From positions 1 through 64,000 of the forward strand of contig CAVWIN010000019.1 of assembly GCA_963755085.1 (NCBI GenBank): a stretch of DNA of 64,000 bases, given 5' to 3'. The translations under genes and the position numbers were made by a program. The notes beneath the pieces are model-generated. The model ran no database searches. It was given only the letters and a program-made list of their open reading frames with translations, and had not been told where the DNA came from. Of the stretch, positions 45,281-55,124 are shown in pieces; positions within the stretch are counted from its first letter, which is position 1; each line of letters starts with the position of its first letter. The DNA comes from JACVRM01 sp963755085. Lineage in GTDB: Bacteria; Actinomycetota; Thermoleophilia; Gaiellales; Gaiellaceae.

Positions 45281-45281
45281 G

Positions 45282-46228
<947 letters not shown>

Positions 46229-46235
<7 letters not shown>

Positions 46236-47119
46236 CCGTAGACACCTGCTGCAAGTCGTACCGGATCGGCGCGTTCGGCGGCAAGGAGCTCCCCGCCGTC
46301 CGCAACGTCAGCTTCAGCGTGGAGCCGGGCGAGCTCGTCGCCCTCGTCGGCGAGAGCGGCAGCGGGAAGTCGACGATCGGGAAGATGATCCTGCGGCTGC
46401 TCCGCATCTCGAGCGGCACGATCACCTACGAGGGCACGGACATCTCGACCCTCGAGGGCGCCGCGCTCAAGCGCTATTACGGCGACGTCCAGGGCGTCTT
46501 CCAGGACCCCTTCAGCTCCTACAATCCGATCTTCAAGGCCGACCGCGTCTTCACGATGCTGCGCGGCGCCTACTTCTCCGGGCTCCCCACCGCGAAGTGG
46601 AACGAGAAGATCGAGGGCGCGCTGCACGCAGTGAGCCTCAACCCCGGCGACGTGCTGAACAAGTACCCGCACCAGCTGAGCGGCGGGCAGCTCCAGCGCC
46701 TGCTGATCGCGCGCGCGCTGCTGCTCGACATCCGCCTCCTGATCGCAGACGAGATCATCAGCATGCTCGACGCGTCGACGCGCATCGACGTCCTCAACCT
46801 GCTCGGCGAGCTGAAGACACGCGGCCTCGCGATCATCTTCATCACGCACGATCTCTCGCTTGCGAACTACGTGAGCGACACGACGATGATCCTGCGCCGC
46901 GGCGAGATCGTCGAGCTGGGCGCGACACCGCGCGTCTACGGGAACCCGATCCACACGTACACGCGCTCGCTGATCGCATCCGTCCCGCAGCTGCACACCA
47001 CCTGGGACGAGGCGGAGGCGGCGCTCCTCGCGTCGGGCGCGACCGGCGTCGCCGGGCAGAACGGCGCCCGCCTCGTCGAGGTCGAGGACGACCACCTGGT
47101 GGCCCCGGAGCTCCCGTGA
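46229..47119 (+). CDS. ABC importer ATPase 2 (DppF type), beta-glycoside locus
   Basis: GTG 46229 gives 296 residues starting VLTVDTCCKSYRIGAFGGKEL; GTG 46211 is a possible longer start. Walker A GESGSGKST, signature LSGGQLQRLLIARAL, Walker B LLIADEIISMLD and THDLSLANYVSD are present. The usual C-terminal Cys motif is absent. The stop overlaps the GTG of the GH130 gene, binding transport and phosphorolysis in one operon. Confidence 0.83.
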
Positions 47120-48090
47120 CGCTCACGGCCACGGCCGCGATCCCCTGGCAGAAGCGCCCCCCCGGCGAGGACGGCGTGCTCTGGCGGTCGAGCCTGAACC
47201 CGATCATCACGGCGGACGCCGTGCGGCACGGCAACAGCATCTTCAACTCCGCCGTCGTGCCCTTTGGAGACAGGTTCGCGGGCGTGTTCCGCGTCGACGA
47301 CGACCGCCGCGTGATGGACCTGCACGCCGGGTGGAGCGACGACGGCGTCGTGTGGGACATCGACCCGCAGCCGATCCGGTTCGAGCCCGCCGACGAGCGC
47401 GTGCCGGAGGTCCAGGAGCAGTTCCTGTACGCGTACGACCCGCGCGTGACCTGGCTCGACGACCGCTTCTACATCACCTGGTGCAACGGTTACCACGGCC
47501 CCACGATCGGCATCGGCTACACGCACGACTTCCGCGCGTTCCACCAGTTCGACAACGCGTTCCTGCCGTTCAACCGCAACGGCGTCCTCTTCCCGCGGCA
47601 GGTCGGCGGCCGCTACGGGATGCTCAGCCGGCCCTCGGACGACGGCCACACGCCCTTCGGCGAGATCTATTGGTCGGAGAGCCCCGACCTCGTCCACTGG
47701 GGACGGCACCGGCACGTGATGGCGCCCGTCCCGCTCACCTGGCAGGCGACCAAGGTCGGCGCCGGGCCGACGCCGATCGAGACGGGCGAGGGCTGGCTCC
47801 TGCTCTACCACGGCGTGCTCACGTCGTGCAACGGGTTCGTCTACTCCGTCGGGGCCGCCCTGCTCGACCTCGACGAGCCGTGGAAGGTGGTCGCTCGCGG
47901 GAGCCGCTACCTGCTCGCGCCGGCGATGCAGTACGAGCGGGTCGGGGACGTGCCCAACGTCGTCTTCCCTGCCGCCGCGCTCGTCGACCGCGAGCGCGAC
48001 CGGCTGACGCTGTACTACGGCGCCGCGGACACGGTCGTGTGCCTCGCTCACGGGCGGCTGTCCGAGATCATCGCGGCAACACGCGCGTAG
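47116..48090 (+). CDS. GH130 family beta-mannoside phosphorylase
   Basis: 324 residues from GTG 47116. Five-bladed propeller signatures: LNPIITADAVRHGNSIFNSAVVPF, DPRVTWLDDRFYITWCNGY (with the general-acid Asp), GRYGMLSRPSDDG, and GAGPTPIETGEGWLLLYHGV. GH130 enzymes phosphorolyse beta-mannosyl linkages (for example mannosyl-glucose or mannobiose) to mannose 1-phosphate. Exact substrate not determinable. It is coupled by GTGA to the importer ATPase, so the imported sugar is probably its substrate or leads to it. Confidence 0.82.
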   Translation: MTLTATAAIPWQKRPPGEDGVLWRSSLNPIITADAVRHGNSIFNSAVVPFGDRFAGVFRVDDDRRVMDLHAGWSDDGVVWDIDPQPIRFEPADERVPEVQEQFLYAYDPRVTWLDDRFYITWCNGYHGPTIGIGYTHDFRAFHQFDNAFLPFNRNGVLFPRQVGGRYGMLSRPSDDGHTPFGEIYWSESPDLVHWGRHRHVMAPVPLTWQATKVGAGPTPIETGEGWLLLYHGVLTSCNGFVYSVGAALLDLDEPWKVVARGSRYLLAPAMQYERVGDVPNVVFPAAALVDRERDRLTLYYGAADTVVCLAHGRLSEIIAATRA

Positions 48091-48115
48091 CCAATCCGCC
48101 CGATCGTCCTCCGGG

Positions 48116-51100
48116 TCACACGGCGACGGGGCGCACCGAGTCGATCCGCTCGAGCCAGCGCCTCGCGCCCATCGGCTCGAAGAGCTCCCGGGCCTCCTCG
48201 AGCAGCGGCTCGCCCTCCGCCTCGCGGCCGCACGCGACGAGCCACGCGCCGTAGTCGGCCAGCACTCGTGCGATGTGCGGCCGGCGCCCGAGGCTCCGAG
48301 CGGCGGCGAGTGCCTCGGCGAACGCATCGGCGGCCTCACCTTCGTCGGCCGCGGAGAAGGCGCGGATACGCCCCGCGTGCACCCGGTGCATGCGTGTCAC
48401 CGACGACGCGGGGGCGGCGTCGAGCACGCGCGCCAGCGGCGCCGCCGCAGCCGGATCGCCGAGGAGCACGGCGCCGTCGGCGGCCCATTCCAGGGCGGCT
48501 TCGACGGGCGGCCAGAGCTGCACGGAGGCGAATAGCTCCCCGGCCTTCTGCAGCTCGCCGACACCGTCGGCGACCCGCCCGGCCAAGAAGGCATCGAGTG
48601 CGGCCATGAAGTGCGCGCTGCCGACGTTCTGCTGGTTCGTTGACTGGGCCATGTGCGGCGAAAGCCGTCCGAGCAGCCTGCGTGCGGCCTCGTCGTCATC
48701 CCGTTCGAAGCTCGCCTTGGCCAGGTAGCCGACTGCGGCGATCGCATTGCCGACGCGGATCTCGACGTCGACGAGCGTCTCGTCCGCCAGCGCGAATGCC
48801 TCGTCCCACTCCCCGTCGTCGAGGTGTTGCATGACCTCGCTTGCCGCGAACGTGGTCAGCCAGTTCCGAAGTCCGCGGGCCTGGGCGACGGCACGTCCGC
48901 GCCGCCGGAATTCGACCACCTCGTCCTGGTGATCGGCCTCGAGCGCGATGACGATCAGGTTGTTGAGCGCCCTGAGCAGCGGGTCGGTCAGGTCGTGCTG
49001 CTCGGCTACGCGCAGCGCCTCGCGGAGGAGCGCCTCGCGCTCGTGCGGATGCGCGGGACCGAGGACGAGGCCTTTTGTGTTGAGCGCCTTCGAGACGAAC
49101 TCCATGTCGTCGTGCGCCTCAGCAACCTCGAGGGCGAACTCGATGTGCTCGCGCGCGCGTGTCTCGTCTCCTGCGAAGTGCTCGATGCGGGCCATCTCGG
49201 CGGCGAGCCTGCCCACAGCGAGGGCGTCCTCAGCTTTCGAGAGCGCTTCGAAGGCCGGCCGCAGCATCGCGAGGGCTTCCTCGTCTCGGTCGAGCTGAAA
49301 GAGCGTCTGCCCCAGCAGCGACGCCGCACGCGCCGCGGCTTGGTTCTCGCCCTCCGCCGTGTATGCCTCGATCGCACCCCGCAGCCGGTCTTCGGCCTCA
49401 TCCAACCGGTCGGCGTCGCGTGCGAGCGACCCCGCGCGCTCGAGGAACCGGGCCCGCTCGAGCGGCTCCTCGGCGATGGCGGCTGCGTCGTCGTACGCGC
49501 GCTGCCCGTCCTCCGGAGCGCCGAGCGACGCGGCGCGCTCGGCGGCGCGCTCGAGCCAGGCGCACGCTGCGCGCCGGCTCTCGGCGGCCTCGGGGCCCTT
49601 CGGGTCGGCCGCGAGGGCATCGCGGTGATGCGCGGCGATGACCTCCGCGATCTCGTCCGGGTCGATGCCCGATTCACGCTCGAGGTACGAGGCGGCGGCC
49701 CGGTGCAGCCGTCCCCGCTCGCGCCGCGCCAGCGTCTCGTATGCGACCCGCTGGACGAGCGCCTGGAGAAACCCGTACTGGCCGCGCTCCGGCGAACGCG
49801 GGTCGGCGTCGATGGTGAGGAACTCCTTGCGAACGAGCGCTTCCAGCACCGGCGCAAGGGATTCCTCGTTTGCCTCGCCAAGCCCTGCCACGCTGCGTGC
49901 GGCGAACGTCTTCCCCAACACGGCGGCATGCTGGATCGCCTGCCGCTCATCGGCGTCGAGGCCGTCGAGACGTGCGGCGATGAGCGCATGCAGTGTCTCG
50001 GGGACGTCGATCTCTTCGATGGCCCCTGCCACCCGTAGCGAGTCACCGTCACGAGCGAGGACACCGCGGTCGAGCAGCATGCGCACGGTCTCGACCGCGT
50101 AAAGGGGAATGCCGTCTGCGCGCTCGCGAATCCGGGCGCGTAGGTCGTCCGGCAGGCCGGGAACGAGCCCGTCGAGCAGCTCGTCCATGGCGTCGTCGGC
50201 GAGCGGCTCGAGCACGAGTCTCGTCGTGCTCCGGCCATGAGCGCCGAAGTCGCCTCGCCGCTCGAGCAGCTCGGGACGAGTGAGCGCGAGCACGAAGATC
50301 GGCCGCGCACGCGACCACTCGAGCAGGTGCTCGATGAAGTCGAGCAGCGCCGTATCGGCCCAGTGCAGGTCCTCGAAGACCAGGGCGACCGGCGCAGCGT
50401 CGCTCATGCGCTCGAAGAACAGCCGCCAGGCGGAGAAGAGGTCGGCCCGCTCGACCTGCGGCCGCTCGCCGAGGCCGAGCAGGTGCCGCAGGAGCGGCTC
50501 GACCCACTCGCGCTCGCCCGCGTCGGTGATCTGCTCGCCGACCGTGGCGGCAAGCTTCTCCACGGCGACGTCCTCGGTGTCATCTTCCGAAATTCGCCCT
50601 CGCATCCGCACCATCTCCGCGAGCGCCCAGAATGCGACCCCCTCGCCGTATGCGAGGCACCTCCCGCGATGCCACCAGACGACGTCGGCGAGCCCGTCGA
50701 TGTGCTTCTCGAGCTCCCACGCCAGCCGCGACTTGCCGATCCCCGCGACCCCGATGACGGTCACGAGCGTCGCCCGGCGATCGTCCCCGGCGGCGTGGAA
50801 GAGATCCTGGACCAGCCGGAACTCGCGGTCCCGCCCGACGAAGGGCGCCTCCAGCGTGGTGGCCCGGCCCTCGCCGCCGCGGTTCGCGACGACGCGCAGC
50901 GGTCGCCAGAGGCGCACCTGTTCGGCCTTTCCTTTGAGCGCGTGCTCGCCCGCGTCCTCGTACGCGACAGCAGCCTCGGACGCGCGCTTCGTCGCCTCGC
51001 CGACGAGCACGGTCCCGGGCTCGGCCGCGGACTGGATCCGCGAGGCGGTGTTGACGAGGTCGCCTGCGACCATGCCCTGGCCCTCGGCGCCGAGCGTGAC

Positions 51101-51613
51101 AGCAGCCTCGCCGGTGAGGACACCCGCGCGTGCGCGCAGGCCGGCGTCGAGCGCGGGAACGGCGGCGACCAGGTCGAGGGCCGCGCGGACGGCGCGCTCC
51201 GCGTCGTCCTCCTGCGCGACCGGCGTTCCCCAGACCGCCATGACCGCGTCGCCGATGAACTTCTCCACGGCGCCGCCGTAACGCTCGACAAGCGTCCGCG
51301 CGGTCTCGAAGTAGCTCGACAGGAGCTCGCGCGTGTCCTCCGCGTCGCGCCCTTCCGACGCGGTAGTGTGCCCGACCAGGTCGGCGAATAGGATCGACAC
51401 GAGGCGCCGCTCCGCCGCCGGACCCTGCCTCGTGGGCGAGGCGTCCGCGGCCGCCAGCGGCGAGCCGCACTCGCCGCAGAACTTGACCGTCGGCGGGTTC
51501 GGAGCGCCACACGAGGGGCAGGCCAGCTCGAGCGCCGAGCCGCACTCACCGCAGAACTTCCGGCCGGGGAGGTTCACGGCGCCGCAGGACGCGCAAACGA
51601 GCTCGTCGGCCAT
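48116..51613 (-). CDS. Class III cyclase fused to AAA+-type ATPase and TPR domains
   Basis: 1165 residues. Two zinc ribbons at the N-terminus (CASCGAVNLPGRKFCGECG and CPSCGAPNPPTVKFCGECG). The cyclase domain at about 65-230 has the metal Asp pair in ILFADLVGHT and KFIGDAVMAVWGTP and the transition-state region GDLVNTASRIQ. An ATPase domain follows with Walker A GVAGIGKS and Walker B LVFEDLHWAD, then about 550 residues of TPR-like helices. This architecture is common in actinobacteria as a putative signal-transducing ATPase/cyclase. The convergent GH130 gene ends 25 bp away. Confidence 0.85.
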   Translation of the reverse strand: MADELVCASCGAVNLPGRKFCGECGSALELACPSCGAPNPPTVKFCGECGSPLAAADASPTRQGPAAERRLVSILFADLVGHTTASEGRDAEDTRELLSSYFETARTLVERYGGAVEKFIGDAVMAVWGTPVAQEDDAERAVRAALDLVAAVPALDAGLRARAGVLTGEAAVTLGAEGQGMVAGDLVNTASRIQSAAEPGTVLVGEATKRASEAAVAYEDAGEHALKGKAEQVRLWRPLRVVANRGGEGRATTLEAPFVGRDREFRLVQDLFHAAGDDRRATLVTVIGVAGIGKSRLAWELEKHIDGLADVVWWHRGRCLAYGEGVAFWALAEMVRMRGRISEDDTEDVAVEKLAATVGEQITDAGEREWVEPLLRHLLGLGERPQVERADLFSAWRLFFERMSDAAPVALVFEDLHWADTALLDFIEHLLEWSRARPIFVLALTRPELLERRGDFGAHGRSTTRLVLEPLADDAMDELLDGLVPGLPDDLRARIRERADGIPLYAVETVRMLLDRGVLARDGDSLRVAGAIEEIDVPETLHALIAARLDGLDADERQAIQHAAVLGKTFAARSVAGLGEANEESLAPVLEALVRKEFLTIDADPRSPERGQYGFLQALVQRVAYETLARRERGRLHRAAASYLERESGIDPDEIAEVIAAHHRDALAADPKGPEAAESRRAACAWLERAAERAASLGAPEDGQRAYDDAAAIAEEPLERARFLERAGSLARDADRLDEAEDRLRGAIEAYTAEGENQAAARAASLLGQTLFQLDRDEEALAMLRPAFEALSKAEDALAVGRLAAEMARIEHFAGDETRAREHIEFALEVAEAHDDMEFVSKALNTKGLVLGPAHPHEREALLREALRVAEQHDLTDPLLRALNNLIVIALEADHQDEVVEFRRRGRAVAQARGLRNWLTTFAASEVMQHLDDGEWDEAFALADETLVDVEIRVGNAIAAVGYLAKASFERDDDEAARRLLGRLSPHMAQSTNQQNVGSAHFMAALDAFLAGRVADGVGELQKAGELFASVQLWPPVEAALEWAADGAVLLGDPAAAAPLARVLDAAPASSVTRMHRVHAGRIRAFSAADEGEAADAFAEALAAARSLGRRPHIARVLADYGAWLVACGREAEGEPLLEEARELFEPMGARRWLERIDSVRPVAV

Positions 51614-51769
51614 GGCCGAACCCTATTCCGGCGCGAGGGCAGTAGCGTGCGCCGCTTCTTCGGCCGCGGCGCCATTACTGCACAGCGGCACGCAGGTAGA
51701 CGAAATTTCACTTTCGCCGACGGCGCTCAGGTTTTACCCTTCAGCGTGTCGAGCACGTAGGAGGCCGAG

Positions 51770-52654
51770 GTGTCGGGGGTGCCCATCGGGCCGTCGCTGC
51801 GAGCGGCGCGTGAGCGTCGCCAGCTGACGCTGGCCGCGGTGGCGAACGAGCTGTGCATCCGCGCCGACTACCTCGCCGCCCTCGAGAACGAGCGGTTCGA
51901 CAGGCTTCCCGGCGCCGCGTATGCACGCGCCTGGCTCCGCGTCTATGCGGAGTACCTGGATCTGGACAGCGCGCCGCTGCTCGCCGCCTACCTGACCGAG
52001 CACGAGCCGCCCGCCGAGCCCGAGATCTTCCACCGGCCGCTGCCGGTCGGCCACCACCTGCCGGTGCGGCCGCTCTTCGCGCTCGGCCTCGCGACGCTGC
52101 TCTTCGCGGTCGGCGGCGTGTTCTTCCTCGGGTTGACCGCGCAGCGGACCATGAAGGGCTCGCAGCCGCCCCCGGCGCCGACGAAGCCCAGGCCTGCACC
52201 AAAGCCGAACCCGGTCGTCGAGCGCAAGCCGGCGCCGCAGCCGAGCGAGCCGGTGCCCGTGCTCCTGCGCGCGGTCGGCGCCTGGGACCCGTGGGGCGAC
52301 CACACCGAGCACGACTACGAGGCGCCCGCGGCCACGGACGGCAACCTCGCGACCTACTGGCGCACGGAGACGTACTCCGTCGCGCTGGGCAAGCCGGGCG
52401 TCGGCCTGCTGCTCGACGCCGGACGGGCCGTCCAGCTGAAGCACCTGGTTCTCGCCACCGACACACCCGGGTTCACGGCCGTGATCCAGGCGGGAGCCAC
52501 CGCAACAGGCCCGTTCCACCCCGTGTCGGCGCCCGCGACGGTCGCCACGCGGACGGCGTTCGGCATCCGCCGCGGCGCGGCGCAGTACTACGTCGTCTGG
52601 ATCACCCACCTCGACCACGTCGCGCACGTGGACGAGGTCAGCGCTAACCAATAA
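51770..52654 (+). CDS. RodZ-like HTH membrane protein with C-terminal discoidin-like domain
   Basis: 294 residues. An HTH_25 domain (SLRAARERRQLTLAAVANELCIRADYLAALENERFDRLPGAAYARAWLRVYAEYL) is cytoplasmic, as in RodZ. One membrane helix (LFALGLATLLFAVGGVFFLG) is followed by a Pro/Lys-rich linker and a beta-rich domain of about 130 residues with ATDGNLATYWRTETY and GVGLLLDAG, the style of F5/8-type-C carbohydrate-binding modules. The combination suggests a cell-surface glycan sensor or cytoskeletal anchor. The 3' end overlaps the convergent GH94 gene by 11 bp. Confidence 0.65.
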   Translation: MSGVPIGPSLRAARERRQLTLAAVANELCIRADYLAALENERFDRLPGAAYARAWLRVYAEYLDLDSAPLLAAYLTEHEPPAEPEIFHRPLPVGHHLPVRPLFALGLATLLFAVGGVFFLGLTAQRTMKGSQPPPAPTKPRPAPKPNPVVERKPAPQPSEPVPVLLRAVGAWDPWGDHTEHDYEAPAATDGNLATYWRTETYSVALGKPGVGLLLDAGRAVQLKHLVLATDTPGFTAVIQAGATATGPFHPVSAPATVATRTAFGIRRGAAQYYVVWITHLDHVAHVDEVSANQ

Positions 52655-55049
52655 CGGCCTCCACGCGGACGGGCCCGGGCCCGTCCCGCGGCGGCACGAC
52701 GCCGCCGTCGACCGCGCGGCCGTCCACGGTGAGCGAGCGGACGCCGTGGCCGGCGCCCTCGTTGCGCACCTCGATCTCGTAGACGGTGCCGCGGAAGCGT
52801 CGCGTGGCACGAAAGCCCGGCCACGCGCGCGGGATGCAGGGGTCGATCCGCAGCCCGTCGTAGTCGGGCACGATCCCGAGCAGCCCCTGGGCTCCGCTCA
52901 CGAAGGTCCATGCGGCCGTTCCCGTCAGCCACGAGTTCTTCGCCTCACCCGGGGTCGCGGCGTCGCGGCCGGCGATCATCTGGGCGTAGACGTACGGCTC
53001 GCAGCGGTACGTGTCGGCCCGCTCCTCACGCGTGGACGGGCAGATGGCGAGGTACGTCTCGAGCGCCCGCTCGCCCTCCCCGAGCGCGCACCAGCCGAGC
53101 GTGATCCATGGGTTCGTGTGGCAGAAGATGCCCGCGTTCTCCTTGTAGCCGGGCGGGTAGCTCGTGATCTCCCCGAGCTCGACGCGGTACTGCGTGTACG
53201 CCGGCTGGACGAGCACGATGCCGTCGCGCGTCGCCAGCCGCTCGCCGACGCTCTCGAGCGCACGCCGCGCGCGGCCGTTCTCGTGGCCGGCGCCGCCCAG
53301 GACGCACCACGCCTGGCTCTCGACGAAGACCTGGCCCTCGTCGCAGACGTGTGAGCCGACCGGCCGCCCGGCCGCGTCATAGGCGCGCACGTACCAGTCG
53401 CCGTCCCATGCCTCCGCCTCGACGGCGGCGAGCAGCTCCCCGCGCGCGCGGTCGAGCCACTCGGCATCACGGCCGAGATGGCGGTAGAGGCCGGCGAGGT
53501 CACGCGCCGCGGTGAGGAAGAGGCCGGCGATCATCACGGACTCGGCCGCCGACCCCTCGACGTCGCCGGCCGTCTGGAACGACTCGTCCGGCTCGGTGGA
53601 GAAGCAGTTCAGGTTGAGACAGTCGTTCCAGTCCGCGTGCCCGATCAGCGGTAGCCCGTGTGGGCCGCGGTGTGAGAGCGTGAAGAGGATCGAGGTCTCG
53701 AGGTGGTCGAGCAGGTCCTCGGCGCTCCCCGGTGTGTCGGCGTAGCCGACCGGCTGCGAGAGGATCCCGGTGTCGCCCGTCTCCTTGACGTACGCGCACG
53801 CCGCGAGCACGAGCCAGAGCTGGTCGTCGTAGAAGCCGCCACCGATATCGGCGTTTCCCCGGCGCGTGAGCGGCTGGTACTGGTGGAAGCAGGTGCCGTC
53901 CGAGAGCTGGGTGGCGGCCAGGTCGAGAATGCGCTGGCGCGCCCGCTCCGGGACGAGGTGGACGAACCCGAGGATGTCCTGGTTCGAGTCCCTGAAGCCC
54001 ATGCCGCGGCCGATGCCGGTCTCGAACAGGCTGGCCGAGCGGGACAGGTTGAACGTGGCCATGCACTGGTACTGGTTCCAGGTGTTCAGCATCCGCTCCG
54101 CGTGCGGGTCGGGGCACTCGACGTGGAAGCGCGACAGCAGCTCGTCCCAGCGCGCGCCGAGGCGCGCGAACGCGTCGTCCACCACGGCCGCGTCGGTGTA
54201 GCGGTCGAGCACGTCGAGGGCCGCCGGCGGCCCGCCCTCCGGGACGTACGCGAGCACGAACGCGAACGTCTCCTCGCCGCCTGGCTCGAGGTGGAGGTCG
54301 AGCTCGTGGGAGCCGACCGGGTTCCAGCCGTGCGCGACGCTGCCCGTGGCGTGGCCGGCAAACGGGACCGCCGCCTCGTGCAGGCCGTTGTGGATGCCGA
54401 CGAAGGTGTCGCGGTCGGTGTCGAAGCCCGTGACGTCGTGGGTGCACCCGAACAGCGTCACGTGGGCGCGGCGCTCGCGGTACTCGGTCGTGTGCACGAG
54501 CGCGGCGCCGCCGCGCTCGACGGCGACCTCGCCGATCGAGTACGTGCGCTGGAAGTTGGCCATGTCGCCGAGCGCCTCGTAGAGGCAGAACTCGACGTAC
54601 GAGAAGAGGCGCAGGTCCTTCGGCGCGGCGCCGGTGTTGCGAACGGTCGTCCGCCAGACCTCGACGGCCTCGCCGGGCGGCACGAAGAAGAGCAGCTCGA
54701 CCTCGACACCGTCCTTCGCGCCGGTGATGCGCGTGTAGCCGAGCCCGTGCCGGCACTCGTAGCGGTCGAGCGGCGTCCGCGCCGGCTTCCAGCCCGGGCT
54801 CCAGACCGTGCCGCCGTCGTTCACGTAGAGGTAGCGGCCGACCGAGTCGAGCGGAGCGTCGTTGTAGCGGTAGCGGGTCAGCCGCCGCAGGCGGGCGTCG
54901 CGCCAGAACGTGTAGCCGCCGCCCGTGTTGGTGCAGAGCCCGAACAGGTCGTCCTGGCCCAGGTAGTTGAGCCAGGGAAGGGGCGTGTCCGGCCGGTGGA
55001 TGACGTACTCCCGCGCGGCATCGTCGAACGCGCCGTACCTCCTGGACAT
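52644..55049 (-). CDS. GH94 beta-glucan phosphorylase (cellobiose-phosphorylase-like)
   Basis: 801 residues from ATG 55049; a longer reading to 55244 would cross the neighbouring gene. It starts RYGAFDDAAREYVIHRPDTPLPWLNYLG. The conserved GH94 regions are GIGRGMGFRDSNQDILGFVHLVPERAR, DGTCFHQYQPLTRRG, the catalytic Asp in GHADWNDCLNLN, PPGYKENAGIFCHTNPW and NSWLTGTAAWTF. It would cleave cellobiose, cellodextrins or a related beta-glucoside with phosphate to glucose 1-phosphate. It is divergent from a second GH94 gene. Confidence 0.87.
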   Translation of the reverse strand: MSRRYGAFDDAAREYVIHRPDTPLPWLNYLGQDDLFGLCTNTGGGYTFWRDARLRRLTRYRYNDAPLDSVGRYLYVNDGGTVWSPGWKPARTPLDRYECRHGLGYTRITGAKDGVEVELLFFVPPGEAVEVWRTTVRNTGAAPKDLRLFSYVEFCLYEALGDMANFQRTYSIGEVAVERGGAALVHTTEYRERRAHVTLFGCTHDVTGFDTDRDTFVGIHNGLHEAAVPFAGHATGSVAHGWNPVGSHELDLHLEPGGEETFAFVLAYVPEGGPPAALDVLDRYTDAAVVDDAFARLGARWDELLSRFHVECPDPHAERMLNTWNQYQCMATFNLSRSASLFETGIGRGMGFRDSNQDILGFVHLVPERARQRILDLAATQLSDGTCFHQYQPLTRRGNADIGGGFYDDQLWLVLAACAYVKETGDTGILSQPVGYADTPGSAEDLLDHLETSILFTLSHRGPHGLPLIGHADWNDCLNLNCFSTEPDESFQTAGDVEGSAAESVMIAGLFLTAARDLAGLYRHLGRDAEWLDRARGELLAAVEAEAWDGDWYVRAYDAAGRPVGSHVCDEGQVFVESQAWCVLGGAGHENGRARRALESVGERLATRDGIVLVQPAYTQYRVELGEITSYPPGYKENAGIFCHTNPWITLGWCALGEGERALETYLAICPSTREERADTYRCEPYVYAQMIAGRDAATPGEAKNSWLTGTAAWTFVSGAQGLLGIVPDYDGLRIDPCIPRAWPGFRATRRFRGTVYEIEVRNEGAGHGVRSLTVDGRAVDGGVVPPRDGPGPVRVEAVIG

Positions 55050-55124
55050 CTGACTGCATTCTCGAGGCCATGGGCGACGCCGCACGTCCCGGAAAACCAC
55101 GACCTGCAGGCAGAAGAGCCCCTG

